Assembly: GCA_900321425.1 (NCBI GenBank)
Contig: ONWA01000029.1
Span: forward strand, 1 to 37,896
Direction of reading: 5' to 3'
Source: an uncultured Prevotellaceae bacterium
Lineage (GTDB): Bacteria > Bacteroidota > Bacteroidia > Bacteroidales > Bacteroidaceae
Length of the DNA: 37,896 nucleotides
Shown: in pieces, positions 1-5,813 of the stretch
How the letters are laid out: each line of letters begins with the position of its first letter
Position numbering within the stretch: the first letter of the stretch is position 1
Position numbers and translations under genes: made by a program
Notes under the pieces: model-generated
Databases searched by the model: none
What the model saw: only the letters and a program-made list of their open reading frames with translations
Told to the model about the DNA's origin: nothing

Positions 1-50
1 GTAACCTCTTCGTATTTTTTTATCCAATATATCTTATGCAAGGATGCAAG

Positions 51-78
51 GTAAGAGGTAAGAGATGAGAGGTAAGAG
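51..78. repeat. Short tandem repeat, 7-bp unit
   Basis: Four 7-bp units follow one another. Units one, two and four read GTAAGAG; the third has diverged to ATGAGAG. The array lies just upstream of the promoter of the toxin-antitoxin pair. No function is evident. Confidence 0.6.
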
Positions 79-101
79 GGTGCATTTTTGTTGACGTTTT
101 A

Positions 102-133
102 TTTGGCAGTCTTGGGATTTTATCGTATCTTTG
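102..133 (+). promoter_or_regulatory. Bacteroidetes-type promoter of mntA-hepT
   Basis: A TTTG element (102-105) is separated by 20 bp from TATCTTTG (126-133), matching the Bacteroidetes sigma-factor consensus TTTG-N19..21-TAnnTTTG. Transcription would begin near 140, so the ATG at 157 is the plausible start of the first gene rather than the upstream in-frame ATG at 88. The promoter sits in a 55-bp module (81-135) that recurs at 946-1000. Confidence 0.8.
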
Positions 134-156
134 CAACGAAATCAATAATATCTGGG

Positions 157-450
157 ATGAATAAGGACGAATGTATCAAGCTCTTGAAGAAGTATATGGA
201 CATACTTAAAAACGAGTATGGCATAACCTCTTTGTCCCTTTTTGGCTCAACCGCAAGAGGGGAGCAAAAGGAAGGTAGCGATATTGATTTATTTGTTGAC
301 ACAGAGACGCCTAATCCATTCCTGTTGATGGATGCAAAAGAGTTTCTGGAGGATGCAACAGGCTCTTCCGTTGATATCGTCCGCAATCATCAGAACTTGA
401 ATCCCCGATTAAGAAAGCGTATTTTGAAGGATGGAATCTTTATCTTCTGA
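157..450 (+). CDS. mntA: MntA-family nucleotidyltransferase antitoxin
   Basis: This 97-residue minimal nucleotidyltransferase is the likely antitoxin of a MntA-HepT type VII toxin-antitoxin pair. It carries the family motif GSTARGEQKEGSDIDLF (residues 30-46), with G30-S31 and acidic residues D42 and D44; D73 in SVDIV is the probable third metal ligand. In characterised pairs MntA transfers AMP groups from ATP to a tyrosine of HepT and silences its RNase activity. The ATG at 157 is chosen because the promoter ends at 133, and the longer frame from 88 would lie inside promoter DNA. The gene overlaps the next one by 20 bp, so the two are translationally coupled. The antitoxin role is inferred from the partner, since a lone MNT domain would not prove it. 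Confidence 0.88.
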   Translation: MNKDECIKLLKKYMDILKNEYGITSLSLFGSTARGEQKEGSDIDLFVDTETPNPFLLMDAKEFLEDATGSSVDIVRNHQNLNPRLRKRILKDGIFIF

Positions 451-817
451 AAGCAAAAGCATAGCTCTGGATATTCTTGAAGACATCCTTTCCGCCATTG
501 AGAGACTGGAAGAGCGGACAAAAGATGTCAACTCTATCAATGACTTCCTGGATTCTTCATCAGGCGTGGTTCTGTTGGATGCAACGTGCATGCTGCTGAT
601 AGCCATTGGTGAAAGCTTGAAGAATCTGGATAAGACAACCAATGGTCAACTGCTTCCAACATATCCTTCCATTCCATGGAAAAATGTGAAAGGGCTGCGA
701 GATATCATAGCTCATCACTATTTTGATGTTGATGCCTCGCAAATTCTATGGATTATCAAGAACGAAATTTCTCCGTTAAAGGAAGCCATTCGTTTTTTCA
801 TTAGCAGCCTGAGATAA
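431..817 (+). CDS. hepT: HepT-like HEPN RNase toxin
   Basis: This is a 128-residue, mostly helical HEPN-domain protein (DUF86/HepT type), the toxin partner of the preceding nucleotidyltransferase. The RNase signature R-x4-H-x-Y is intact as RDIIAHHYF: R90 and H95 are the expected catalytic pair and Y97 is the residue that MntA AMPylates in characterised systems. The length is normal for HepT. It starts at the ATG at 431 inside the end of mntA. HEPN toxins of this class cleave cellular RNA, in some cases tRNA, and the pairs act in plasmid stability or phage defence. The target here is unknown. All key residues are present in both partners, so the module is probably functional. Confidence 0.9.
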   Translation: MESLSSESKSIALDILEDILSAIERLEERTKDVNSINDFLDSSSGVVLLDATCMLLIAIGESLKNLDKTTNGQLLPTYPSIPWKNVKGLRDIIAHHYFDVDASQILWIIKNEISPLKEAIRFFISSLR

Positions 818-966
818 TCATCTCTTACGGATTCACCCAATTTTCCCACCCGGGTCATCAGTACTATGATGCCTGCACAGAGTGACATGTTGACAGACCT
901 ACCTTGCAGGCTGTCTGCAAGTGCACAATAGGGTCGATTCCGCTGTGCATTTTTATTGACGTTTTG

Positions 967-998
967 TTTGGTTATCTCGTGGATTTTTCGTATCTTTG
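967..998 (+). promoter_or_regulatory. Second copy of the promoter module
   Basis: TTTG (967-970), a 20-bp spacer and TATCTTTG (991-998) form a consensus promoter. The surrounding segment 946-1000 matches 81-135 at 44 of 55 ungapped positions, including the upstream TGCATTTTT and TTGACGTTTT blocks. It would drive the small membrane protein genes that follow. The 128 bp between hepT and this module (818-945) contain no gene, only a 7-bp inverted repeat (903-909 with 915-921) without a T-run. Confidence 0.75.
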
Positions 999-1069
999 TA
1001 GGTAGAAAAACAGGTGGTTGCGGCCACCAGAGCAAACCTAATTATTCACACATAAAACTAAACAAAGAC

Positions 1070-1258
1070 ATGAACAAAACAGTGAATCAAGTACTCCGGA
1101 TTCTCGGGTACATCATCAGCTTCGTGCTGACCATGAACAAAAAGAAGGCTGAGGACAAGGACCGGAAGTCAAACGATCTGAGGTCGGACGACAAGGAACA
1201 GGAATCTGACGACAAAGAGCAGAGGTCTGAGGACAAAGACCGGAAGTCTGACGACTAA
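1070..1258 (+). CDS. Small membrane-anchored protein with charged repeat tail (smalltalk-like)
   Basis: The 62-residue product has one hydrophobic segment (about residues 7-22, VLRILGYIISFVL) followed by a highly charged tail. The tail consists of near-repeats of seven to ten residues such as EDKDRKS, DDKEQES and DDKEQRS. The layout resembles the short 'smalltalk' proteins that sit next to amidases or peptidases in Bacteroidales genomes, though that name is given here by analogy only. The ATG at 1070 is preferred because the promoter ends at 998, and the upstream extension of the frame would be untranscribed. The tail-coding DNA is itself a run of imperfect direct repeats. The biochemical role is unknown. 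The next gene starts 8 bp downstream. Confidence 0.6.
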   Translation: MNKTVNQVLRILGYIISFVLTMNKKKAEDKDRKSNDLRSDDKEQESDDKEQRSEDKDRKSDD

Positions 1259-1266
1259 AGCCATGA

Positions 1267-1473
1267 ATGACTATGAAGAACAACGGCTTTAAAATCTCTC
1301 AGTATGCCTGTGCGGTGCTGCTCATCACGAGCAGTATCGCACTCGTAACCTACCAGGTGGTCGAAATCAACGACGTGGCAGGAGGACTGCTCTACTATGT
1401 GGCGCAGTCGTTCCTCTTGGCTGGCAGCATCTTCGGCCTCGATCAGTACATTAAAATCTTGAAGAAGAATTGA
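1267..1473 (+). CDS. Small two-helix membrane protein
   Basis: The 68-residue product has two predicted transmembrane helices, about residues 13-31 and 39-58, joined by a short loop (VVEINDVAG), and ends in a basic KILKKN tail. The start could instead be the Met at residue 3 (position 1273). Its size and topology resemble small phage holins, and a cell-wall peptidase follows it. That makes a holin-like role possible, but there is no recognised family signature. It is the second gene of the smalltalk-like/peptidase cassette. Its 3' end runs into the AATTGAAG repeat array. Confidence 0.6.
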   Translation: MTMKNNGFKISQYACAVLLITSSIALVTYQVVEINDVAGGLLYYVAQSFLLAGSIFGLDQYIKILKKN

Positions 1474-1593
1474 AGAATTGAAGAATTGAAGGATTGAAGG
1501 CTGCGATTGAGCGAGAACAGAGCCAAACTTGTTTGAGCTATGTCGAGCGTGAGCAGGCTCGATGCGCAGCATCAAGGATTGAAGAATTGAAGT
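1468..1593. repeat. 8-bp tandem repeats flanking a hairpin-rich spacer
   Basis: Three AATTGAAG units and one GATTGAAG unit (1468-1499) end the upstream gene. After 77 bp, a GATTGAAG plus AATTGAAG pair (1577-1592) recurs just before the next ATG. The segment between contains the inverted repeats TCGAGC/GCTCGA and GATGC/GCATC. The arrangement suggests a dispersed intergenic repeat unit inserted within, or bordered by, the short repeats. Confidence 0.5.
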
Positions 1594-1998
1594 ATGAACC
1601 AAATCAAACTCTCTTTGCATTTTACTTTGGAGGAATTCTTGAACACCAAGAAATACCCTTGTAACAAACCTACGACGCAGCACCTCGTCAACATGACCTA
1701 CGGTTGCCTGATGCTCCTCGAACCCGCCCGCGCGACAGTCGGTCCCATCATCATCAACTCCGGCTACCGCAATGCCGATGTCAACGCGCTGGTGGGCGGC
1801 GTGAAGAACTCGCAGCACCTCCTCGGTCAGGCCGCCGATATCCGTCCCAAGGACCCCCGACAGTTTCAGCGCCTCGTCGACTTCCTGCGCCATCACGCCC
1901 TCACCGACCAGCTCCTCACCGGCTCCGGTTGGCTCCACATCTCGTGGGCACCCTTCGCCCAGCCCCGCCACTTTGTCAGAGTAGGGTATTACAAGTAA
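1594..1998 (+). CDS. M15-family zinc peptidase (Peptidase_M15_3)
   Basis: This is a 134-residue single-domain D,D-carboxypeptidase/endopeptidase-like protein that would cut peptidoglycan stem peptides. The M15 zinc signature is complete: SQHLLGQAADI supplies H75 and D82, GWLHISW supplies H115, and D105 is a candidate catalytic acid. SGYRN (residues 56-60) is the usual upstream motif. No signal peptide is present, as in many phage or prophage-type members that need a holin or another route for export. From about 1690 to 1980 the gene is markedly GC-rich with C-ending codons, unlike neighbouring genes, which hints at recent acquisition. It follows two small membrane proteins. The exact cleavage specificity cannot be read from the sequence. 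Confidence 0.85.
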   Translation: MNQIKLSLHFTLEEFLNTKKYPCNKPTTQHLVNMTYGCLMLLEPARATVGPIIINSGYRNADVNALVGGVKNSQHLLGQAADIRPKDPRQFQRLVDFLRHHALTDQLLTGSGWLHISWAPFAQPRHFVRVGYYK

Positions 1999-2048
1999 CC
2001 AAATTTTTATTTTTTTCGTTTTTATGCATGAGAATGAGAAAATTTTCA

Positions 2049-2056
2049 TATATTTG
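2049..2056 (+). promoter_or_regulatory. -7 element TATATTTG
   Basis: TATATTTG fits the Bacteroidetes -7 consensus TAnnTTTG and lies 64 bp before the chosen start of the kinase-like gene. No clear TTTG element sits at the expected distance upstream, so this is a partial match. Confidence 0.5.
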
Positions 2057-2119
2057 CAACTGAACAGGTGAAACTGTGCATGGATGTCTATCAATATTCA
2101 CTCTTTTATACCAATCATT

Positions 2120-2761
2120 ATGAACACGAGCGAGAAATTTGTTATCACGATCAACCGCGAATTAGGAAGTGGTGGACGGACGGTGGGCCGTCTGTTGGCT
2201 GAGAAACTGGGCGTTGCCTTCTACGACAAGGCAGTTATCAAGGCCCTGCAAGAGAAATTCCATCTTAACGTAGAGGAGATTGAGAAGCTGAAGGGCGAGA
2301 AGCAGAACTGGTGGACGGAATTTATGCGTATCATGCAGATAGGTCCCAGTATGAATGCTAATTTCTATCTGCCGCAAAAAGGAAAGGAGGCAGACCTGTT
2401 GGATACCAAGGAGATTTTCGAGGCAGAGACACTCATCCTGCAGGATATCGCCAGTCAGGAGTCGTGTGTGGTGGCTGGTCGCTCTGGTTTCTACATCCTA
2501 CGGAATCATCCTAACCACTTGAATATCCTGATCCAGGCCTCGATGCCCTTCCGACTGGAGCGTGTGATGCGCAAGCAGGGAATCACGGAGAAGGAAGCCC
2601 GCAAGATCATTGAGCAGGTGGATAAGATGCGAGAGAACTATGTGACGGAGTTTACGGGTACGTCGCGGTACGATACGCGCAACTACGACCTCGTGATCTC
2701 TGCCGATGGCAAGAGCGAGGATGAAATCGTGGAACTGATCCTGAAGTTTATAAATGGTTAG
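2120..2761 (+). CDS. Cytidylate kinase-like P-loop protein
   Basis: The 213-residue product belongs to the cytidylate-kinase-like family (AAA_26/Cytidylate_kin2), widespread in gut Bacteroidetes and Firmicutes. FVITINRELGSGGRTVG (residues 7-23) holds the nucleotide-binding loop. VVAGRSGFYIL (117-127) and the basic stretch RLERVMRKQG follow. The C-terminal MRENYVTEFTGTSRYD corresponds to the family's lid and base-binding region. The substrate is not established for this family; phosphorylation of a nucleoside monophosphate is the likely chemistry. An in-frame ATG at 2084 would add 12 residues. The start at 2120 is preferred because homologous proteins begin close to the first beta strand. It is a single-gene unit that converges on uxuB. 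Confidence 0.8.
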   Translation: MNTSEKFVITINRELGSGGRTVGRLLAEKLGVAFYDKAVIKALQEKFHLNVEEIEKLKGEKQNWWTEFMRIMQIGPSMNANFYLPQKGKEADLLDTKEIFEAETLILQDIASQESCVVAGRSGFYILRNHPNHLNILIQASMPFRLERVMRKQGITEKEARKIIEQVDKMRENYVTEFTGTSRYDTRNYDLVISADGKSEDEIVELILKFING

Positions 2762-2770
2762 ATAGTTAGT

Positions 2771-2889
2771 TAGGTAGTTAAGCCAAATATTTTGCTGGTG
2801 AATAGCAAAGGTAATGGCTTAACTACTTAACTTCTTAACTACTTAACTTCTTAACTACTTAACTCCTTAACTTCTTAACTTCTTAACTA
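2771..2889. repeat. Intergenic inverted repeat followed by nine 8-bp tandem units
   Basis: The 10-bp inverted repeat TAGTTAAGCC (2775-2784) / GGCTTAACTA (2816-2825) encloses a second hairpin, TTTGCT (2791-2796) with AGCAAA (2804-2809). From 2818 to 2889 nine consecutive 8-bp units follow (CTTAACTA, CTTAACTT or CTTAACTC). The block sits between convergent genes and could form a transcription-ending structure for either strand, although no T-run follows it. Confidence 0.65.
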
Positions 2890-2904
2890 CTTCCGAAAGC
2901 TGCC

Positions 2905-3717
2905 TTACATACAGAACGTGTTGAAACCGCCGTCGACAACGGCTACCGTTCCGGTGACGAACTTGGCGGCATCGGACATCAGGTAGTGGATGGTGCCACA
3001 GAGCTCCTCGGGCTCGCCCATTCGTCCGAATGGCGTCTGATGGATGACGTCCTTACCACGCTGTGTATAGCTGCCATCGGGATTGGTGAGCAGCGCACGG
3101 TTCTGTTCGGTGATGAAGAATCCCGGTGCAATGGCGTTCACACGGATGCCCTCACCAAACTTTCTGGCACATTCGGAGGCCATCCAGCCGGTGAAGTTGC
3201 TGATGCCTGCCTTGGCTGCAGAATAGCCGCACACACGGGTGATGGGACGGAAGGCTGACATCGACGAGAAATTGATGATATTGCCCTTGCCCTGCTTCAC
3301 CATCGGCTTGAGGAACACCTGAGTAGGGATGACCGTTCCTGTGAGGTTCAGCTCCAATACCTTGGAAAACGCATCGGCAGAGAGGTCGAAGAAGGTCTTG
3401 TCGGGTGGGATGACTGCGCCTGCCATATTTCCGCCGGCAGCATTCAGCAGCGTGTCTACACGTCCGTACTTCGCCACGATGTCATCGCAGTTTTTCTGTA
3501 CCACCTCCATGTTCATCACGTCGGTAGCCATGAACTCACAACGGCCACCAGCCTTACAGATATCTTCCGCAATGGCTTTGCCTACCTCTTCCTTGCGTCC
3601 GAGAATGATGACCTTGGCGCCCTCAAGGGCCAGATATTTGGCGATGCAACGGCCTAAAATACCTGTTCCGCCAGTGATAACGACTACTTGGTCTTGGATA
3701 TTAAATAAGTTTCCCAT
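2905..3717 (-). CDS. uxuB: D-mannonate oxidoreductase (fructuronate reductase), SDR type
   Basis: This 270-residue short-chain dehydrogenase/reductase is assigned as fructuronate reductase because it directly follows mannonate dehydratase. It would interconvert D-fructuronate and D-mannonate with NAD(P)H. TGGTGILG (residues 15-22) is the Rossmann cofactor loop and NAAGG (92-96) the structural motif. N124, S152, Y165 and K169 make the SDR catalytic set (YSAAK). It is unrelated in sequence to the long-chain E. coli UxuB; the SDR form is the usual one in Bacteroidetes and Bacillus-type clusters. It lies 20 bp after uxuA in the same operon. Without the neighbour only a generic SDR call would be justified. 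Confidence 0.85.
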   Translation of the reverse strand: MGNLFNIQDQVVVITGGTGILGRCIAKYLALEGAKVIILGRKEEVGKAIAEDICKAGGRCEFMATDVMNMEVVQKNCDDIVAKYGRVDTLLNAAGGNMAGAVIPPDKTFFDLSADAFSKVLELNLTGTVIPTQVFLKPMVKQGKGNIINFSSMSAFRPITRVCGYSAAKAGISNFTGWMASECARKFGEGIRVNAIAPGFFITEQNRALLTNPDGSYTQRGKDVIHQTPFGRMGEPEELCGTIHYLMSDAAKFVTGTVAVVDGGFNTFCM

Positions 3718-3737
3718 ATCTTTGTTGTTTTGAATGA

Positions 3738-4991
3738 TTAATCGAAGAATCCTGGTTGTTTGTAGGCGATGCCCAACTCACGGTCGACGGTGGCGAGGAT
3801 GCCCTGTACCTGTGCCATCGCAAACATACGACCGAAGAAGGTATAGCCGGCATTGTGCCCATGACTCGACTCGTCCATGATGCCGCCAGGCTCGTCGGTG
3901 AACGTCATACCGTGATCTACACGCATGGGGAGCTGTGGGTTCTGCTGCTCAAAGATACGTGCCAGTTCGATGAGGTCGGCGCGACCGCCCAGATGGCTGG
4001 CCTCGGTGAAATCGCCATTGGGGAAGATGTGACAGGAGCGCAGATGAACGAAATGGGTGCGACTGGCAAACTTCTTCGCCAACTCGACAACATTGTTGTA
4101 GGCACCTGCCGACAGACTGCCAGCACAGAAGGTGAGACCATTATGCTTGTTGGGTACAGCCTCCAGGAACCAACGGATATCCTCTTCTGTGCGGACGATA
4201 CGCGGGAGTCCCAAGATCTCGATAGGAGGGTCGTCGGGATGTACGCACATATTCATATCACACTCCTCGCAGACGGGCATAATCGCCTCAAGGAAATATT
4301 TCATGTTCTCGCGTAACTGCTTCTTGTCTATGCCTTTATATAAATCAAGGAATTCACGGAACTTCTGTACGGGAGCCTCGTCGCCCTCATGGAAATTGCC
4401 AGAGACGAATCCCTGGGTCTTGATGACGATATTCTCCACCAGCGCATGGTCTTTCTCGGGGGTCATCGTCTTGGCGAGTGCATCGGCCTCCGCCAGTACG
4501 TTGCGCCCCTCACCATAGCCCTCGGGGAAGCGAAACTGTGCCCATTCCTCACGAGCTCCCTCGCGTTTGAGGATATAGATATCGAAGTAGGCAAACTCGG
4601 CATAGTTGAAATAGAGGTTGGTGGCACCATTGGGGTTCTTGTGTGCCAGGTCGGTACGGGCCCAGTCGAGCACGGGCATGAAGTTATAGCAGATGGTATG
4701 GATACCCTCTGCCGAGAGGTTGCGCAACGACTGTTTGTAGATGTCGATCTGGGCATCACGGTCGGGACCGCCATACTTGATAGTCTCCGTGACGGGAAGA
4801 CTTTCCACCACGCTCCAGCGCATACCGTAGCTCTCAATATACTCGCGTAACTCACGGATTTTCTCACGTGTCCACACCTCACCTAAGGGTACGTCGTGCA
4901 AGGCGGTGACGATACCTTCCACACCAATCTGTTTGAGCATGGCAAGCGTAATCTTGTCTTTCTTGCCAAACCATCTCCATGTTCTTTCCAT
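3738..4991 (-). CDS. uxuA: Mannonate dehydratase
   Basis: This 417-residue enzyme is a match for UxuA (EC 4.2.1.8), which dehydrates D-mannonate to 2-keto-3-deoxy-D-gluconate in glucuronate breakdown. The N-terminus MERTWRWFGKKDKITLAMLK and the central metal-site region MNMCVHPDDPP are typical, as are HLRSCHIFPNGDFTEASH and the late MRVDHG motif. The length is close to the E. coli enzyme (394 residues) plus the small insertions seen in Bacteroidetes. It is the first gene of a two-gene operon with uxuB. A -7 element lies 31 bp upstream. Genes for the isomerase, KDG kinase and aldolase are not in this window. Confidence 0.95.
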   Translation of the reverse strand: MERTWRWFGKKDKITLAMLKQIGVEGIVTALHDVPLGEVWTREKIRELREYIESYGMRWSVVESLPVTETIKYGGPDRDAQIDIYKQSLRNLSAEGIHTICYNFMPVLDWARTDLAHKNPNGATNLYFNYAEFAYFDIYILKREGAREEWAQFRFPEGYGEGRNVLAEADALAKTMTPEKDHALVENIVIKTQGFVSGNFHEGDEAPVQKFREFLDLYKGIDKKQLRENMKYFLEAIMPVCEECDMNMCVHPDDPPIEILGLPRIVRTEEDIRWFLEAVPNKHNGLTFCAGSLSAGAYNNVVELAKKFASRTHFVHLRSCHIFPNGDFTEASHLGGRADLIELARIFEQQNPQLPMRVDHGMTFTDEPGGIMDESSHGHNAGYTFFGRMFAMAQVQGILATVDRELGIAYKQPGFFD

Positions 4992-5021
4992 TCTGTTGTT
5001 GTTTTAGTATTTTGTTTTGCG

Positions 5022-5029
5022 CAAAGGTA
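5022..5029 (-). promoter_or_regulatory. -7 element of the uxuAB promoter
   Basis: On the minus strand TACCTTTG fits TAnnTTTG and lies 31 bp before the uxuA start. A TTTG at the right spacing is absent, which may mean that an activator is needed. The divergent region also holds two copies of CATTTTCGT (5042-5050 and 5085-5093), candidates for a regulator-binding repeat. Confidence 0.55.
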
Positions 5030-5103
5030 AACAAAAAACATCATTTTCGTATGTAATCAACCATCATTTTTTTATAAAATCGTACATTTTCGTCACTTTT
5101 TTG

Positions 5104-5111
5104 TAATTTTG
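5104..5111 (+). promoter_or_regulatory. -7 element of the lipoprotein gene
   Basis: TAATTTTG fits the -7 consensus and lies 22 bp before the ATG at 5133. The longer frame starting at 5109 would overlap this element and is therefore rejected. No clear -33 element is visible. Confidence 0.5.
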
Positions 5112-5132
5112 CCGTCGAAAACAGAAGTCATT

Positions 5133-5813
5133 ATGAAGAAAAAGCTGCTCTTCATCGTAGGAATTGCCGTTATCCTGTGCGGATGCGGGCACCGTACCTC
5201 GTCGGCAGACCTGCAGCATAAGCTGGACAGCGTCAGACAACTGGAGGAGCGCATCCGACTGGAGGCGCAGGGAATCCATTTGGGGGCATCCGATCCCATC
5301 AGTCTTTTCCTGGATTCTATGGAGGTGATGACGCTTCCCATCGAAGGGTCGTCGGAAGAGTCTGTTGTCAATTCCAGTTTCCGTGATGTGCCTGACGAGG
5401 CGTTTGTGCTCATGCATATCCTTCGTCCAGGAAAGATGAAGGCTGTACTGCTGCCTGATCTGGGTAAAATCCGGATGATGCTGATGGCGGGCGATGATGA
5501 TGTGAATGGCGGCAGTGTGACCTATCTGTATACCTTCGACATGGGCTATCATGTGGTGGACAGCCTCTGTCTGTCGCGTGTTCAGGATCTGAAAGTCCCT
5601 CAGCGGGGAATGAAGAATACAGTCAGTTTCGCGATGATGAGCAACTATCAGATTATCCTTTCCAAATACGTTTATGCGACGGAGGAGAGTGCTCCTCAGT
5701 TGTTGGGCATGCGACTGTTCCAGATAGATAAGGAAGGATTCTTTAAAAAGAGAGAGCTACCTACGGATGACAAAGTAAGCCAGTCGGTGAGTAACCCCCT
5801 TCCTTCCCATTGA
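5133..5813 (+). CDS. Putative lipoprotein of unknown function
   Basis: The 226-residue product has a lipoprotein-type leader: a basic start (MKKKLL), a hydrophobic core and L-C-G-C ending at Cys18, the likely lipidation site. A coiled-coil-prone segment, LQHKLDSVRQLEERIRLEAQ, follows. The rest appears to be a beta-rich globular domain (MKAVLLPDLGKIRMMLMAG, VTYLYTFDMGYHVVDS). I do not recognise a family. Its last 57 bp overlap the 3' end of the convergent glycosidase gene, so the C-terminal residues KVSQSVSNPLPSH are encoded opposite the other protein's conserved tail. They may be a fairly recent extension. Confidence 0.75.
   Translation: MKKKLLFIVGIAVILCGCGHRTSSADLQHKLDSVRQLEERIRLEAQGIHLGASDPISLFLDSMEVMTLPIEGSSEESVVNSSFRDVPDEAFVLMHILRPGKMKAVLLPDLGKIRMMLMAGDDDVNGGSVTYLYTFDMGYHVVDSLCLSRVQDLKVPQRGMKNTVSFAMMSNYQIILSKYVYATEESAPQLLGMRLFQIDKEGFFKKRELPTDDKVSQSVSNPLPSH

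Noticed and set aside
818-945. A possible gene or terminator between hepT and the second promoter module
   Set aside because: No frame with a start and coding character is present. The 7-bp inverted repeat at 903-921 has no T-run after it.
1255-2094. A 279-codon open frame on the minus strand across the M15 peptidase and its repeat region
   Set aside because: It is antisense to a gene with a complete zinc-peptidase signature, it crosses the intergenic repeats, and its translation shows no recognisable domain. The high GC of the peptidase gene explains the long antisense frame.
3756-4850. Long plus-strand open frames opposite uxuA
   Set aside because: uxuA matches its family over the whole length; the antisense frames overlap one another and lack any domain pattern.
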